Assembly (NCBI RefSeq): GCF_001571065.1
Contig: NZ_BCSW01000012.1
Coordinates: 1-64,000 of the forward strand
Source: Dietzia cinnamea NBRC 102147
GTDB taxonomy: Bacteria > Actinomycetota > Actinomycetes > Mycobacteriales > Mycobacteriaceae
Reading direction: 5' to 3'
DNA length: 64,000 bases
Under the pieces are notes generated by a model that was not told the origin of the DNA, did not search any database, and saw only the letters and a program-made list of their open reading frames with translations. The position numbers and the translations under genes were made by a program. Shown here one piece after another: positions 8,967 through 19,542 of the stretch (positions within the stretch are counted from its first letter, which is position 1; every line of letters begins with the position of its first letter).

Positions 8967-11576
8967 TCAGTCGGCCTCGGCGGCGTCGACGGCCCGGGCC
9001 TTGAGCGCGCGGGTCATGTCCGCGGTCTGCTCGGCGATGATCCGACGCAGCGACGACGGCCGCGACTCGTCGGCGATCACTTGCTCGAACCGCTCCACGG
9101 TCTCGCCGTCGACCGCCCAGGAGGGGAAGATCCCCTCGGCGACGGTCTGCGCGAGGTCGCCGGGGCGGGCCTTCCACAACGCGGTGACGTCGTCGAGATA
9201 GCGCTCGCACAACCCGGTGAGCAGGTGCTCGTGGCCGGGCAGATCCAGCCCGAGGAGCGTGGCGCGGACGATCGCGTTGGTCGGGGCGTCGGCGCCTGTG
9301 GTCAGGATCAACTCCTCCGCTTCCTCCTTCGCGGCGACGGAGGGGCGAGCCGCCCGGGCGGTGGCGGCCCGGCGCGCCCCGCCGGCCGTGTCGTCGGCGG
9401 CGAGTTCGGCGTCGATGCGGTCGACGCCCTCGACGCCCGCTGCGACGAGCGCCGTGAGCACGGTCCAGCGAAGATCGGTGTCGACGACGAGGCCGGGCAG
9501 CCCCGCGTCCTCGGCACCCGCGTCGAGGAGCGTCCCGAGCACACGCTGCTGATCGATCCCGATCGGGCACGCACACAGCGCGGTGAGGAACGCGAGCTGG
9601 TGATCCGAACCCGGTTCCGCGTCGCGGGCCGCGGCGAGCATGGCCCCGGAGAACGTCGCCCACCCGGTCGCGGCCGCCCAGTCCGGGTCGGCGTAGCGCG
9701 CCAACGCGGTCTGCGCCTGGGTGAGCACACGCTGGACGACGCCGATCTGGGACTCGCGCGGGACGGCACGCGAGACCACCTCGACGAAGCGGCGGGCCGG
9801 GAGCCGCGCCTCCCGCGTCATCTCCCACAGCGCCGACCAGCAGAGCGTCCGCGCGAGCGGGTCGACGATGTTCTCCAGAGAGTCCAGGACGGTGGCCAGC
9901 GACCGCTCGTCCAGGCGGACCGAGCAGTACGTCAGGTCCTCGTCGTTGGGCAGGACGAGGTCGGGCACCGGTTGACCGGCCAGGTCGGCGACGACGGTCC
10001 GCTCGCCGGTGACGTCGAGTTCGGCGCGGGCCGTCCGCACGAGCGCGCCGGAGTCGTCGCGGTTGTACAGGCCCACGCCCAGACGGTGGGTGCGCAGCTC
10101 GCCAGCCCCCGGCGCGGCGGGACCCTGGACCACCGTCAGCTCGGAGATGCGGGCACCCGCACCGCTGCCGGAGACGGCCACGTCGACGGAGATCGGGTTG
10201 ATGCCGGTGGTACGCAGCCACTGGTCGGCCCAGCCGGACAGGTCCCGACCGGAGGACTCCTCCAGCGCTGACAGCAGGTCGTCGAACTCGGCGTTGCCGA
10301 ACGCGTGCTCGGCGAAGTACGCGCGCAGACCCGCGAGGAAGGGCTCGCGCCCGACGTAGGCGACGAGCTGCTTGAGCACCGAGGCGCCCTTGGCGTAGGT
10401 GATGCCGTCGAAGTTGGCCTCGACCGTCTCCAGATCGGTCATGTCCGCCGCCACGGGGTGCGTCGACGGCAGCTGGTCCTGGCGGTACGCCCACGACTTC
10501 TCCACGTTGGCGAACGTCGTCCACGCCTCCGTGTACTGGGTCGCGTCGACCTGGGCGAGCACGGAGGCGAAGGTGGCGAACGACTCGTTGAGCCACAGGT
10601 CGTCCCACCACCGCATGGTCACGAGGTCCCCGAACCACATGTGGGCCATCTCGTGGAGGATCGTCTCGTTGCGCCGCTCGTAGCGGTAGCCGGTCACCCG
10701 GGAGCGGAACACGTAGTCCTCGAGGAACGTCACCGCGCCGGCGTTCTCCATGGCTCCCGCGTTGAACTCGGGGACGAAGATCTGGTCGTACTTGCCGAAC
10801 GCGTACGGCAGCCCGAACTCGCGGTGGTAGAAGCCGAACCCCTCCTTGGTCTCCGCGAAGAGGCGGTCGGCGTCGAGGTACTCGGCGAGCGAGGCGCGGC
10901 ACAGCAGCCGCAGCGGGATGGTGCCGTGCTCGTCGGTGTAGGCGTCCTCCACCACGTGGTACGGGCCCGCGATGAGCGCGACCAGATAGGTGGACATGAT
11001 CTCGGTCGGCGCGAAGCGGTGGACCACGCCGCCGCCCTCCGCCGGTGACTCCTCGGCCAGCGTGTTGGCCACCACGACCCACTTCTCCGGTGCCGTCACC
11101 GTGAGCGTGTACCTCGCCTTGAGATCCGGCTGGTCGAAGCAGGCGAAGACCCGCTTGGCGTCCGCCGTCTCGAACTGGGAGTAGAGATAGACCTCCCCGT
11201 CCGCCGGATCGACCATCCGGTGCAGGCCCTCACCGGTCGTGGTGTACGCCAGATCGGCGTCCACCACGAGCTCGTTGGACTCCTGCAGGTCCGGAAGGGT
11301 GAGGCCCTCCTCGTCGTCGTACCGGTTCTCCTCCCCGGCCGGGAACAGTTCCCGGCCGTTGAGGACCGCCGACCTGATCACGGCGGACCGCAGGTCGATG
11401 AAGGTCTCCGCGCCCGGGCGCGCGCAGGAGAACCGCACCACGGTGCGCGAGCGGAACGTGCCGGTCCCGGGCCCGCCACTGCCGTCGGTGAGGTCGATCT
11501 CCACGTCGTATGACTCGACGCTGAGCAGGTCCGACCGCGCGGCGGCGTCGGCGCGGGTGAGGTTGAGCGAGCGCAT
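8967..11576 (-). CDS. pepN: Aminopeptidase N (M1 zinc metallopeptidase)
   Basis: This 869-aa enzyme removes N-terminal residues from peptides in the cytoplasm. It has the M1 exopeptidase motif GAMEN and the zinc site HEMAHMWFGD plus a downstream Glu in NESFA. A long helical ERAP1-like C-terminal domain follows. Length matches actinobacterial PepN (about 860 aa). The start at 11576 (MRSLNLTRADAAAR) was chosen because the N-terminal sequence is family-like and GAGG lies about 8 nt upstream; the reading frame stays open further 5' without homology. It is divergent from the mycothiol-type reductase gene across 109 bp. Confidence 0.94.
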   Translation of the reverse strand: MRSLNLTRADAAARSDLLSVESYDVEIDLTDGSGGPGTGTFRSRTVVRFSCARPGAETFIDLRSAVIRSAVLNGRELFPAGEENRYDDEEGLTLPDLQESNELVVDADLAYTTTGEGLHRMVDPADGEVYLYSQFETADAKRVFACFDQPDLKARYTLTVTAPEKWVVVANTLAEESPAEGGGVVHRFAPTEIMSTYLVALIAGPYHVVEDAYTDEHGTIPLRLLCRASLAEYLDADRLFAETKEGFGFYHREFGLPYAFGKYDQIFVPEFNAGAMENAGAVTFLEDYVFRSRVTGYRYERRNETILHEMAHMWFGDLVTMRWWDDLWLNESFATFASVLAQVDATQYTEAWTTFANVEKSWAYRQDQLPSTHPVAADMTDLETVEANFDGITYAKGASVLKQLVAYVGREPFLAGLRAYFAEHAFGNAEFDDLLSALEESSGRDLSGWADQWLRTTGINPISVDVAVSGSGAGARISELTVVQGPAAPGAGELRTHRLGVGLYNRDDSGALVRTARAELDVTGERTVVADLAGQPVPDLVLPNDEDLTYCSVRLDERSLATVLDSLENIVDPLARTLCWSALWEMTREARLPARRFVEVVSRAVPRESQIGVVQRVLTQAQTALARYADPDWAAATGWATFSGAMLAAARDAEPGSDHQLAFLTALCACPIGIDQQRVLGTLLDAGAEDAGLPGLVVDTDLRWTVLTALVAAGVEGVDRIDAELAADDTAGGARRAATARAARPSVAAKEEAEELILTTGADAPTNAIVRATLLGLDLPGHEHLLTGLCERYLDDVTALWKARPGDLAQTVAEGIFPSWAVDGETVERFEQVIADESRPSSLRRIIAEQTADMTRALKARAVDAAEAD

Positions 11577-11685
11577 CAGTGGGACCTCGGTTCCTGGGGG
11601 TTCGTCTACCGCACCAGTCCTACCACCCGGACCCGACACGTAAGCGGCAGTGGCGGCACGCGCGCCGGACGGGGAGGATGGGGAC

Positions 11686-12312
11686 ATGACCTCCAGTACG
11701 CAGTCCACCACCCGTTCCGTCGACTTCTGGTTCGATCCGCTGTGCCCCTTCGCGTGGGTCACCAGCCGCTGGATCCTCGAGGTCGAGAAGGTCCGTGACA
11801 TCTCCCTGACGTGGAACGTCATGAGCCTGTCCGTGCTCAACGACGGCCGTGACCTGCCCGAGGACTACTTGGAGAAGATGAAGCTCGGGTGGGGCCCTGT
11901 GCGCGTGGCCATCGCCGCCGCCAAGCGCCACGGCCAGGAGGTCCTCGGGCCGCTGTACACCGAGATGGGCACCCGCATCCACGACCAGGGTCGTGGCGTC
12001 GAGGACCCGACCGTCATCACCGAGGCGCTCCAGGCGGCCGGCCTGGACGCCGACCTCGCCGCGGCAGCTGGGACCGATGAGTACGACGACGAGCTGCGCG
12101 CCTCCCACCACCGGGGCATGGACCCGGTGGGCGACGAGGTCGGGACCCCGGTCGTCCACGTCGACGAGGTGGCGTTCTTCGGGCCCGTCCTGACGCGCAT
12201 CCCGCGTGGCGAGGAGGCCGGCAGGGTGTTCGACGGTGCCGCGCTGCTCGCCGGGTTCCAGTACTTCTTCGAGCTCAAGCGCAGCCGCACGGAGGATCCG
12301 CGGTTCGACTGA
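11686..12312 (+). CDS. DsbA-fold mycothiol-type nitroreductase/disulfide reductase, single-Cys active site
   Basis: This 208-aa thioredoxin-fold DsbA-like protein is related to M. tuberculosis Rv2466c, a mycothiol-dependent reductase. Conserved blocks include [57 protein letters not shown] and the [10 protein letters not shown]-terminus. The Rv2466c active site is CPWC (from memory); here it reads CPFA. The nucleophilic Cys stays but the second Cys is Ala, so a monothiol mechanism with mycothiol is expected. Either a GGAGG Shine-Dalgarno (8-nt spacing) or a GAGGAT -10 with a 6-nt gap (leaderless) precedes the ATG. Confidence 0.88.
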   Translation: MTSSTQSTTRSVDFWFDPLCPFAWVTSRWILEVEKVRDISLTWNVMSLSVLNDGRDLPEDYLEKMKLGWGPVRVAIAAAKRHGQEVLGPLYTEMGTRIHDQGRGVEDPTVITEALQAAGLDADLAAAAGTDEYDDELRASHHRGMDPVGDEVGTPVVHVDEVAFFGPVLTRIPRGEEAGRVFDGAALLAGFQYFFELKRSRTEDPRFD

Positions 12313-12375
12313 GCGGCACTGTCGGCACCGGTGCCCCGGGGGTGGGCGCACCCGGGGCGTGGCAGAATCGCCGCC

Positions 12376-12849
12376 ATGCGCATCTACCTGGGAGCGGACC
12401 ACGCCGGCTTCGAGACCAAGAACGTCATCGCCGAGCATCTGAAGGGCTCCGGCCACGAGGTCGTCGACTGCGGCGCCCACACCTACGACGCCGAGGACGA
12501 CTACCCGGCGTTCTGCATCGACGCCGCCCGGAAGGTCGTCGCCGATCCGGGCAGCCTCGGGATCGTCCTGGGCGGGTCCGGCAACGGTGAGCAGATCGCC
12601 GCGAACAAGGTGCCCGGCGCCCGTTGTGCGCTCGCGTGGAGCGTGGAGACCGCCCGGCTCGCGCGTGAGCACAACAACGCGCAGCTGATCGGCATCGGCG
12701 GGCGTATGCACTCGCAGGAGGAGGCGCTGGCGATCGTCGACGCGTTCCTCGACCAGGAGTGGTCGGGTGCCGAGCGGCATCAGCGGCGCATCGACATCCT
12801 CGCCGAGTACGAGCGCACCGGCGAGGCCCCCGCGGTCCCCGGGGCCTGA
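12376..12849 (+). CDS. rpiB: Ribose-5-phosphate isomerase B
   Basis: This 157-aa enzyme interconverts ribose-5-phosphate and ribulose-5-phosphate in the pentose phosphate pathway. The N-terminus MRIYLGADHAGFE gives the phosphate-site Asp-His pair. The loop GGSGNGEQIAANK has Glu where E. coli RpiB has its catalytic Cys, the form known from mycobacteria. No Shine-Dalgarno is visible; CAGAAT ends 7 nt before the ATG, consistent with a leaderless mRNA. It is followed after 55 bp by the glycosylase gene. Confidence 0.93.
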   Translation: MRIYLGADHAGFETKNVIAEHLKGSGHEVVDCGAHTYDAEDDYPAFCIDAARKVVADPGSLGIVLGGSGNGEQIAANKVPGARCALAWSVETARLAREHNNAQLIGIGGRMHSQEEALAIVDAFLDQEWSGAERHQRRIDILAEYERTGEAPAVPGA

Positions 12850-12904
12850 GTTCCACCGCGCTCGAGCACAGCGATGCCTGATTCCGCCGTGCCAGATCCT
12901 CACC

Positions 12905-13741
12905 GTGCCTGAGGGGCACACCCTCCACCGGCTGGCCCGCCTGCACACCGAGTACTTCGCAGGCGGGCCGGTCCGTGTGTCCAGCCCTCAGGGCCGGTTC
13001 GCGGACCATGTCGTCGTCGACGGCCGGTACTTCGACCGCGCCACGGCGGTCGGCAAGCACCTCTTCCACCATTACGAGGGCGGCCTCGCCGTCCACGTCC
13101 ACTTAGGCCTGTACGGCTTCTTCGACACCCACCTGGTCCCCGAGGGGCAGGACCCGCCTGCGCCGGTCGGGCAGGTGCGGATGCGGGTGGGCGCGATCGC
13201 CGACGGAGGGCCGGCGCACTGGGTCGACCTTCGCGGACCGACCCGGTGCGAGGTGATCGCCGAGGCGGAGGTCGGCGACGTGCGTGACCGACTGGGCCCC
13301 GACCCTCTCGACCCGGACGCGGAGCCCGAACGGGCCTGGGCCCGGATCTCCCGCAGCGCGCGGCCCGTCGGCGCCCTGCTCATGGATCAGAAGATCCTGG
13401 CCGGGGTCGGCAACGTCTACCGCGCCGAGGTGCTCTTCCGACACGGGATCGCCCCGTTCCTCACCGGCAGGGAGCTCGACCGCGCCGAGTTCCACGCCGT
13501 GTGGAACGACCTCGTCCAGCTGATGGAGGTGGGCGTGGAGACCGGGGCCATCCACACCATCCGTCCCGAGCACGATCACGGAGACGTGCCGAGGCGGGGC
13601 GCCGACCGGCCGCGCAATTACGTCTACCAACGCGACGGCTGGGAGTGCCGGGTGTGCGGGGACGAGGTGCGTGCGGAGGCGATGGAGGCGCGGACGCTGT
13701 ACTGGTGTCCCACCTGCCAACCGGGGCGCCGCGGCGGCTGA
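12905..13741 (+). CDS. nei2: Fpg/Nei-family DNA glycosylase/AP lyase
   Basis: This base-excision repair enzyme removes oxidised bases and cuts the abasic strand. The 278-aa protein starts PEGHTLHRLA, so after Met removal the catalytic Pro and Glu are N-terminal as in Nei/Fpg. The helix-2-turn-helix region contains LLMDQKILAGVGNVYRAEVL. The C-terminal zinc finger is CRVCGDEVRAEA...YWCPTCQPG. GTG 12905 was chosen because the Pro-Glu must directly follow the initiator. Nei2-type assignment rests on synteny with Rv2464c and overall look; substrate preference is not established. Confidence 0.9.
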   Translation: MPEGHTLHRLARLHTEYFAGGPVRVSSPQGRFADHVVVDGRYFDRATAVGKHLFHHYEGGLAVHVHLGLYGFFDTHLVPEGQDPPAPVGQVRMRVGAIADGGPAHWVDLRGPTRCEVIAEAEVGDVRDRLGPDPLDPDAEPERAWARISRSARPVGALLMDQKILAGVGNVYRAEVLFRHGIAPFLTGRELDRAEFHAVWNDLVQLMEVGVETGAIHTIRPEHDHGDVPRRGADRPRNYVYQRDGWECRVCGDEVRAEAMEARTLYWCPTCQPGRRGG

Positions 13742-13799
13742 CCGGGCGGGGTGACGGGATCAGCCCCGAACCCTCGGATGAGACGGGCGGGGCTCTCTG

Positions 13800-13873
13800 T
13801 GGAGCGGGTGACGGGAATCGAACCCGCGTATCCTGCTTGGAAGGCAGGGGCTTTACCATTAAGCTACACCCGC
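13800..13873 (-). tRNA. tRNA-Gly (anticodon TCC)
   Basis: A full cloverleaf is read on the minus strand. The acceptor GCGGGTG pairs with CACCCGC, the anticodon stem CCTGC/GCAGG encloses CTTCCAA (anticodon TCC), and the T arm contains GGTTCGATTCC. The discriminator is T and CCA is encoded at 13800-13802. A TAGTGT -10-like element (plus strand 13925-13930) lies about 50 bp upstream. Confidence 0.96.
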
Positions 13874-13999
13874 ATCGGTGGCCTGACCTGGGGTTTCCTC
13901 CCCGGTCCCGCTCACGCTGTGACAACACTACCGGACGCCACGCGGCGCTCCCAACTCCCGGGCCGATAAGTCGGAATCGGCGCCGAGGTGGGCCTGTCG

Positions 14000-14005
14000 T
14001 ACACT
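14000..14005 (+). promoter_or_regulatory. Possible -10 element for tRNA-Pro
   Basis: TACACT lies about 70 nt upstream of the tRNA-Pro 5' end in an otherwise GC-rich gap. Transcription from here would also allow read-through into tig. No clear -35. Confidence 0.35.
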
Positions 14006-14075
14006 GGGCGAGTTGGTTTGGCGGCCCGGCGGATTCCCCGTGCGTGACAGCGGGGCGGTCGGCCGCGCGACCCAC

Positions 14076-14152
14076 CGGGATGTGGCGCAGCTTGGTAGCG
14101 CATCCGCTTTGGGAGCGGAGGGTCGCAGGTTCGAATCCTGTCATCCCGACCA
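14076..14152 (+). tRNA. tRNA-Pro (anticodon TGG)
   Basis: This is a cloverleaf of 77 nt. The acceptor CGGGATG pairs with CATCCCG, the anticodon stem TCCGC/GCGGA encloses TTTGGGA (anticodon TGG), and the T arm contains GGTTCGAATCC. The discriminator is A and CCA is encoded at 14150-14152. It lies 51 bp upstream of tig. Confidence 0.96.
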
Positions 14153-14203
14153 GCGGAGCCGAAAGACACGAACCCCCAGAAGACTTCCTAGGAGAACATC
14201 ACC

Positions 14204-15601
14204 GTGAAGAGCACTGTCGAGCAGCTCAACCCGACCCGGGTCAAGATCACCGTGGAGGTGCCGTTCGCGGAGCTCGAGCCGGACTTCGCCAAGGCCTACA
14301 AGTCGCTCGCCGGCCAGGTCAACATCCCGGGCTTCCGTCCCGGTAAGGCCCCGGCCAAGCTCCTCGAGTCGCGGATCGGTCGCCCGGCCGTCCTCGAGCA
14401 GGTCATCAACGACATGATCCCCGCGCGCTACAGCCAGGCCGTCGACGAGCACGAGCTCGTGGTCCTGGCCCAGCCCGAGATCGAGGTCACCAAGCTCGAG
14501 GACAACGACGTCGTGGAGTTCACGGCCGAGGTCGACGTCCGCCCGGAGATCACCCTGCCGAAGTTCAAGGACCTCGAGGTCACCGTCGAGGCGCCCGAGA
14601 CCGACGACGCAGCCGTCGACGCCGAGCTCGACAACCTCCGTGCCCGCTTCGGCACCCTCAAGGGCGTCGAGCGTGGCGCCACCAAGGGCGACTTCCTGTC
14701 CGTGGACCTGGCCGCGACCGTCGACGGCGAGCCGGTCGAGGACGCCTCCACCGAGGGCCTGTCCTACGAGCTCGGCTCGGGCACCCTCATCGAGGGTCTC
14801 GACGAGGCCGCCGAGGGCCTCAAGGCCGGCGAGTCGAAGGAGTTCACCTCCTCGCTCGTCGCCGGTGAGCACGCCGGCAAGGAGGCCGTCATCACGGTGA
14901 CCGTCCAGTCGGTCAAGGAGCGCGAGCTGCCCGAGGCCGACGACGAGTTCGCCCAGATGGCCAGCGAGTTCGACACCCTCGAGGAGCTGCGCGCCGACCT
15001 CACCGAGAAGGTCGCCCAGCAGGCGAAGGCCGGCCTGGCCGGGGAGATCCGCGACAAGGTGCTCGACGCGCTTCTCGAGGCCACCGACGTCCCGACCCCC
15101 GACGCCCTCGTCGAGGCCGAGGCGCACCAGCAGCTGCACTCGATCTTCGGCGATGCCGCGCACGACGACGACATGATCAACTCCATGCTCGCCGCGGAGG
15201 GCACCGACCGCGAGACCTTCGATGCGGAGACGCTCGAGGCCACCGCCCGTGCCATCCGTAGCCAGCTCCTGCTGGACGCGGTCGCCGAGGAGGCCTCCAC
15301 CGACGTCTCGCAGGAGGAGCTCACGCAGCACATCCTGTTCCAGGCCCAGCGCTACGGCATGGACCCCAACCAGTTCGTGCAGCAGATCCAGCAGGCCGGT
15401 CAGCTCGGCTCGCTGTTCTCCGACGTCCGCCGCTCCAAGGCTCTGGCCGACGTGATCCAGCAGGTCACCGTCAAGGACGCCGAGGGCAACATCGTGGACA
15501 CCTCCGAGTTCTTCGGCACCCGTGAGGACGCCTCGGACGAGGACGCCGCCGATGAGGCGACCGACTCCGTCGACGAGTCGCGCGAGGACACCGACGCCTG
15601 A
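14204..15601 (+). CDS. tig: Trigger factor (ribosome-associated chaperone/prolyl isomerase)
   Basis: This 465-aa chaperone docks at the ribosomal exit tunnel. The N-terminal ribosome-binding domain carries the signature GFRPGKAP near residue 45. A central FKBP-type prolyl isomerase domain spans about residues 160-245. A long helical C-terminal domain follows, ending in an acidic tail rich in Asp and Glu. The GTG start is preceded by AGGAGAA at about 8 nt. It precedes clpP1-clpP2-clpX, the usual order in actinobacteria. A strong hairpin after the stop (15625-15657) probably ends this transcript. Confidence 0.96.
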   Translation: MKSTVEQLNPTRVKITVEVPFAELEPDFAKAYKSLAGQVNIPGFRPGKAPAKLLESRIGRPAVLEQVINDMIPARYSQAVDEHELVVLAQPEIEVTKLEDNDVVEFTAEVDVRPEITLPKFKDLEVTVEAPETDDAAVDAELDNLRARFGTLKGVERGATKGDFLSVDLAATVDGEPVEDASTEGLSYELGSGTLIEGLDEAAEGLKAGESKEFTSSLVAGEHAGKEAVITVTVQSVKERELPEADDEFAQMASEFDTLEELRADLTEKVAQQAKAGLAGEIRDKVLDALLEATDVPTPDALVEAEAHQQLHSIFGDAAHDDDMINSMLAAEGTDRETFDAETLEATARAIRSQLLLDAVAEEASTDVSQEELTQHILFQAQRYGMDPNQFVQQIQQAGQLGSLFSDVRRSKALADVIQQVTVKDAEGNIVDTSEFFGTREDASDEDAADEATDSVDESREDTDA

Positions 15602-15624
15602 TCGGCACGCCCAGTCGCACCCGG

Positions 15625-15657
15625 GGGCCGGGGACCACCACGCGTGGTCCCCGGCCC
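15625..15657 (+). terminator. Terminator-like hairpin after tig
   Basis: Positions 15625-15638 pair perfectly with 15644-15657 (14 bp, GGGCCGGGGACCAC and its complement) around a 5-nt loop. TCTCCTC follows rather than a long U-run, which is common in high-GC actinobacteria. Confidence 0.75.
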
Positions 15658-15838
15658 TCTCCTCGTCAGGGGCTGCCCCGGCGGAGAGCGGGGTCGGCCG
15701 ACGCTGAGAGCGAACACCCGCCCCGGCGGGACGGTTCCGTCCCCGGCGTTGGTTAGTGTTTGACGTAACGGTTCCCCGGCCACCGGTCGGCCGGGCGCCG
15801 CGCGAGCGGTGAAGACGATGAGCGAAGGTAGGTTCCCC

Positions 15839-16480
15839 GTGGCCCAGAACGGTTCAGCGGCTCAGCCCGGTTCGACACAGCCCGCCCTCAACTCGCCGGG
15901 GTCCCACGGACTCACTCTCGGCGACTCGGTGTACGAACGTCTCCTCCAGGAACGGATCATCTTCCTGGGGTCCCAGGTCGACGACGACATCGCCAACCGC
16001 CTCTGCGCGCAGATGCTCCTGCTCGCCGCGGAGGATCCCTCCCGCGACATCGCGATGTACATCAACTCGCCCGGCGGCTCGGTGACGGCCGGTATGGCCA
16101 TCTACGACACCATGCAGTTCGTCGAGTGCGACGTGGCCACCTACGGCATGGGTCTGGCCGCCTCGATGGGCCAGTTCCTGCTGGCGGCCGGGACGAAGGG
16201 CAAGCGCTACGCCCTGCCGCACGCCAAGATCATGATGCACCAGCCGTCGGCCGGCGTCGGAGGCTCCGCCGCCGACATCGCCATCCAGGCCGAGCAGTTC
16301 GCGGCGACCAAGCGTGAGATGGCCGAGCTCATCGCCTTCCACACCGGTCAGTCGTTCGAGCAGGTCACCGAGGACTCCGACCGCGACCGCTGGTTCACGG
16401 CCGAGCAGGCCAAGGAGTACGGCTTCGTCGACCACGTTATCTCGCGTGCGTCCCAGTCCGGCGGGTCCTCGCCGTCGTGA
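15839..16480 (+). CDS. clpP1: ATP-dependent Clp protease proteolytic subunit 1
   Basis: This is the serine protease subunit of the ClpP1P2 barrel, which degrades proteins fed by ClpX or ClpC. The triad is visible as Ser in GLAASMGQF, His in MMHQPSAG and Asp in [26 protein letters not shown] is the family core. The 213-aa form starts at GTG 15839, 6 nt after a TAGG element. ATG 15818 and GTG 15809 are in frame and would add 7 or 10 residues. The N-terminal extension before [12 protein letters not shown] is probably a propeptide, since actinobacterial ClpPs are processed. The stop overlaps a possible upstream start of clpP2. Confidence 0.94.
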   Translation: MAQNGSAAQPGSTQPALNSPGSHGLTLGDSVYERLLQERIIFLGSQVDDDIANRLCAQMLLLAAEDPSRDIAMYINSPGGSVTAGMAIYDTMQFVECDVATYGMGLAASMGQFLLAAGTKGKRYALPHAKIMMHQPSAGVGGSAADIAIQAEQFAATKREMAELIAFHTGQSFEQVTEDSDRDRWFTAEQAKEYGFVDHVISRASQSGGSSPS

Positions 16481-16548
16481 TCGAGTCCTTCCCCGGCGGG
16501 AGCGCTCCCGCCGACCGTCCAGCCCCGCACACGACCACGGAGTCCCCG

Positions 16549-17172
16549 ATGACCTCACTGCCGTCCTCGCGCTACATTCTCCCGTCCTTCGTCGAGCACT
16601 CCAGCTACGGCGTCAAGGAATCCAACCCGTACAACAAGCTCTTCGAGGAGCGCATCATCTTCCTGGGCACCCAGGTCGACGACGCCTCGGCGAACGACAT
16701 CATGGCCCAGCTCCTGGTCCTGGAGGGCCAGGATCCGGACCGCGACATCACCATGTACATCAACTCGCCGGGCGGCTCGTTCACGTCGCTCATGGCGATC
16801 TACGACACGATGCAGTACGTGCGCCCGGACGTCGTGACGGTGTGCCTCGGGCAGGCCGCGTCGGCCGCGGCCGTGCTGCTCGCGGCGGGCACGAAGGGCA
16901 AGCGCGCCGCGCTTCCCAACGCCCGCATCCTCATCCACCAGCCGGCCACCGGCGGCATCCAGGGCCAGGTCTCGGACCTCGAGATCCAGGCCGCGGAGAT
17001 CGAGCGGATGCGTCGACTCATGGAGACCACCCTCGCCCGTCACACCGGTCGTGACGCCGACCAGATCCGCAAGGACACGGACCGCGACAAGATCCTCACG
17101 GCCGAGGAGGCCAGGGACTACGGCATCATCGACACCGTGTTCGACTACCGCAAGCTGTCGGCGGGCAACTGA
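16549..17172 (+). CDS. clpP2: ATP-dependent Clp protease proteolytic subunit 2
   Basis: This is the second catalytic ring of the mixed ClpP1P2 tetradecamer. The triad is Ser in GQAASAAAVLL, His in LIHQPATGG and Asp in KDTDRDKIL. SRYILPSFVEHSSYGVKESNPYNKLFEERI matches the mycobacterial N-terminus, so ATG 16549 (MTSLPSSRY, 207 aa) was preferred; GGAG lies 7 nt upstream. A GTG at 16477 overlapping the clpP1 stop would add 24 residues. The two subunits are clearly diverged from each other, as expected for obligate heteromers. Confidence 0.95.
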   Translation: MTSLPSSRYILPSFVEHSSYGVKESNPYNKLFEERIIFLGTQVDDASANDIMAQLLVLEGQDPDRDITMYINSPGGSFTSLMAIYDTMQYVRPDVVTVCLGQAASAAAVLLAAGTKGKRAALPNARILIHQPATGGIQGQVSDLEIQAAEIERMRRLMETTLARHTGRDADQIRKDTDRDKILTAEEARDYGIIDTVFDYRKLSAGN

Positions 17173-17318
17173 CGCGGCGGCGGCGCGCCGCTCAGGGGAG
17201 CGGTGCGCCGTCGGGTGCAATGAACTGATCGCGCGGGGCGGCTTTTGTGGCCGCTCCCGCGTACCGTCGACTACGGGGCGTGACATCGACGCCCCCGGAA
17301 TGCGAGGACGTAGAACTC

Positions 17319-18587
<1,269 letters not shown>

Positions 18588-18603
18588 GCTGACCGGCCGG
18601 CGG

Positions 18604-19476
18604 GTGGAGGAGATCCCCGCCGTGATCGAGGCGATGGAGGGCGTAGTGGCCCGCGGCCGCTTCGCCAAGGCCGCCCTCGAGATCGCGATGTTCGACGCGT
18701 GGGCCCGGTCGTCGGACGTGCCGGTTCGCTCGCTGCTCGGCGGCGCGGTGCGTGATTCGATCGAGTGCACCTGGGCGCTGGGCGTCATGCCGCTCGAGGA
18801 GATGGTCGCCGAGATCGACGAGCTGCTGGCGGCGGATCGTCACCGCAGTTTCAAGGTGAAGATGGGCGCGCTGGAGCCGGCGGAGGACGTGGCCCGCATC
18901 GCCGCGCTCGCGGATCGGCTGAACGGTCGCGCCGGTCTGCGGGTGGACATCAACGCCCGTTGGGACCGGTTCACCGCCAATGTGCATCTGCCCGCGTTGG
19001 TGGAGGCCGGGATCGAGCTCATCGAGCAGCCGACCCCCACCGAGCAGGTCGAGGTGCTCGCCGAGCTCAACCGGTCGCTGCCGGTGCAGTTCATGGCCGA
19101 TGAGTCGGTCCAGTCGCCGCACGACGCGCTCGAGGTCGCCCGTCGGGACGCGGCCGGGGTAATCGCGGTCAAGACCACCAAGCTCGGTGGGCTCACCCGC
19201 GGCAAGGAGGCCGTGGCGGTCGCCCGCGCAGCGGGGATCGCCTGCCACGCGGCGACGTCCTTGGAGGGGCCGATAGGCACGGTCGCCTCACTGCACCTGG
19301 CCTGCGCGGAGCCCGGCTTCAACTACGGCTCGGAGCTCTTCGGCCCGCTGCTGCTGGCCGAGACGTACGTCACCGAGCCGATCCGCTACGAGGAGGGCCG
19401 CGTACACCTCCCGGAGGGACCGGGCCTGGGCGTGGAGCCCGACCACGACGCGGTGGAGCGGTTCACCCGCCGCTGA
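18604..19476 (+). pseudogene. catB: 5'-truncated muconate cycloisomerase
   Basis: This is the remainder of a muconate-lactonizing enzyme, which converts cis,cis-muconate to muconolactone in catechol degradation. The barrel is present: FKVKMG (catalytic Lys motif), VDINARW, EQPTP and ADESV give the Lys and metal ligands. Full-length enzymes are about 370 aa, and the N-terminal capping domain (about 75-90 residues) that closes the active site is missing. Recognisable sequence (ELTGRRVEEIPAVIEAM) begins right after the clpX stop at 18587, so the breakpoint is near 18589. A GTG at 18604, 17 bp after that stop, could give a 290-aa product by read-through, probably inactive. Confidence 0.85.
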
Positions 19477-19542
19477 TGACCGCCCCGACCCACCACTGAC
19501 AAGCGCCCGACCCACACCACCGACAAGAAGGAGAGGCCGACA

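Noticed and set aside
13751-14169. Short proteins with VTGIEPAYPAWKAGALPL and MTGFEPATLRSQSG sequences
   Set aside because: These are well-known spurious translations of tRNA genes, here tRNA-Gly and tRNA-Pro.
15839-17172. clpP1/clpP2 as a recent tandem duplication
   Set aside because: The two are clearly diverged, and the pair is universal in actinobacteria as a heteromeric protease.
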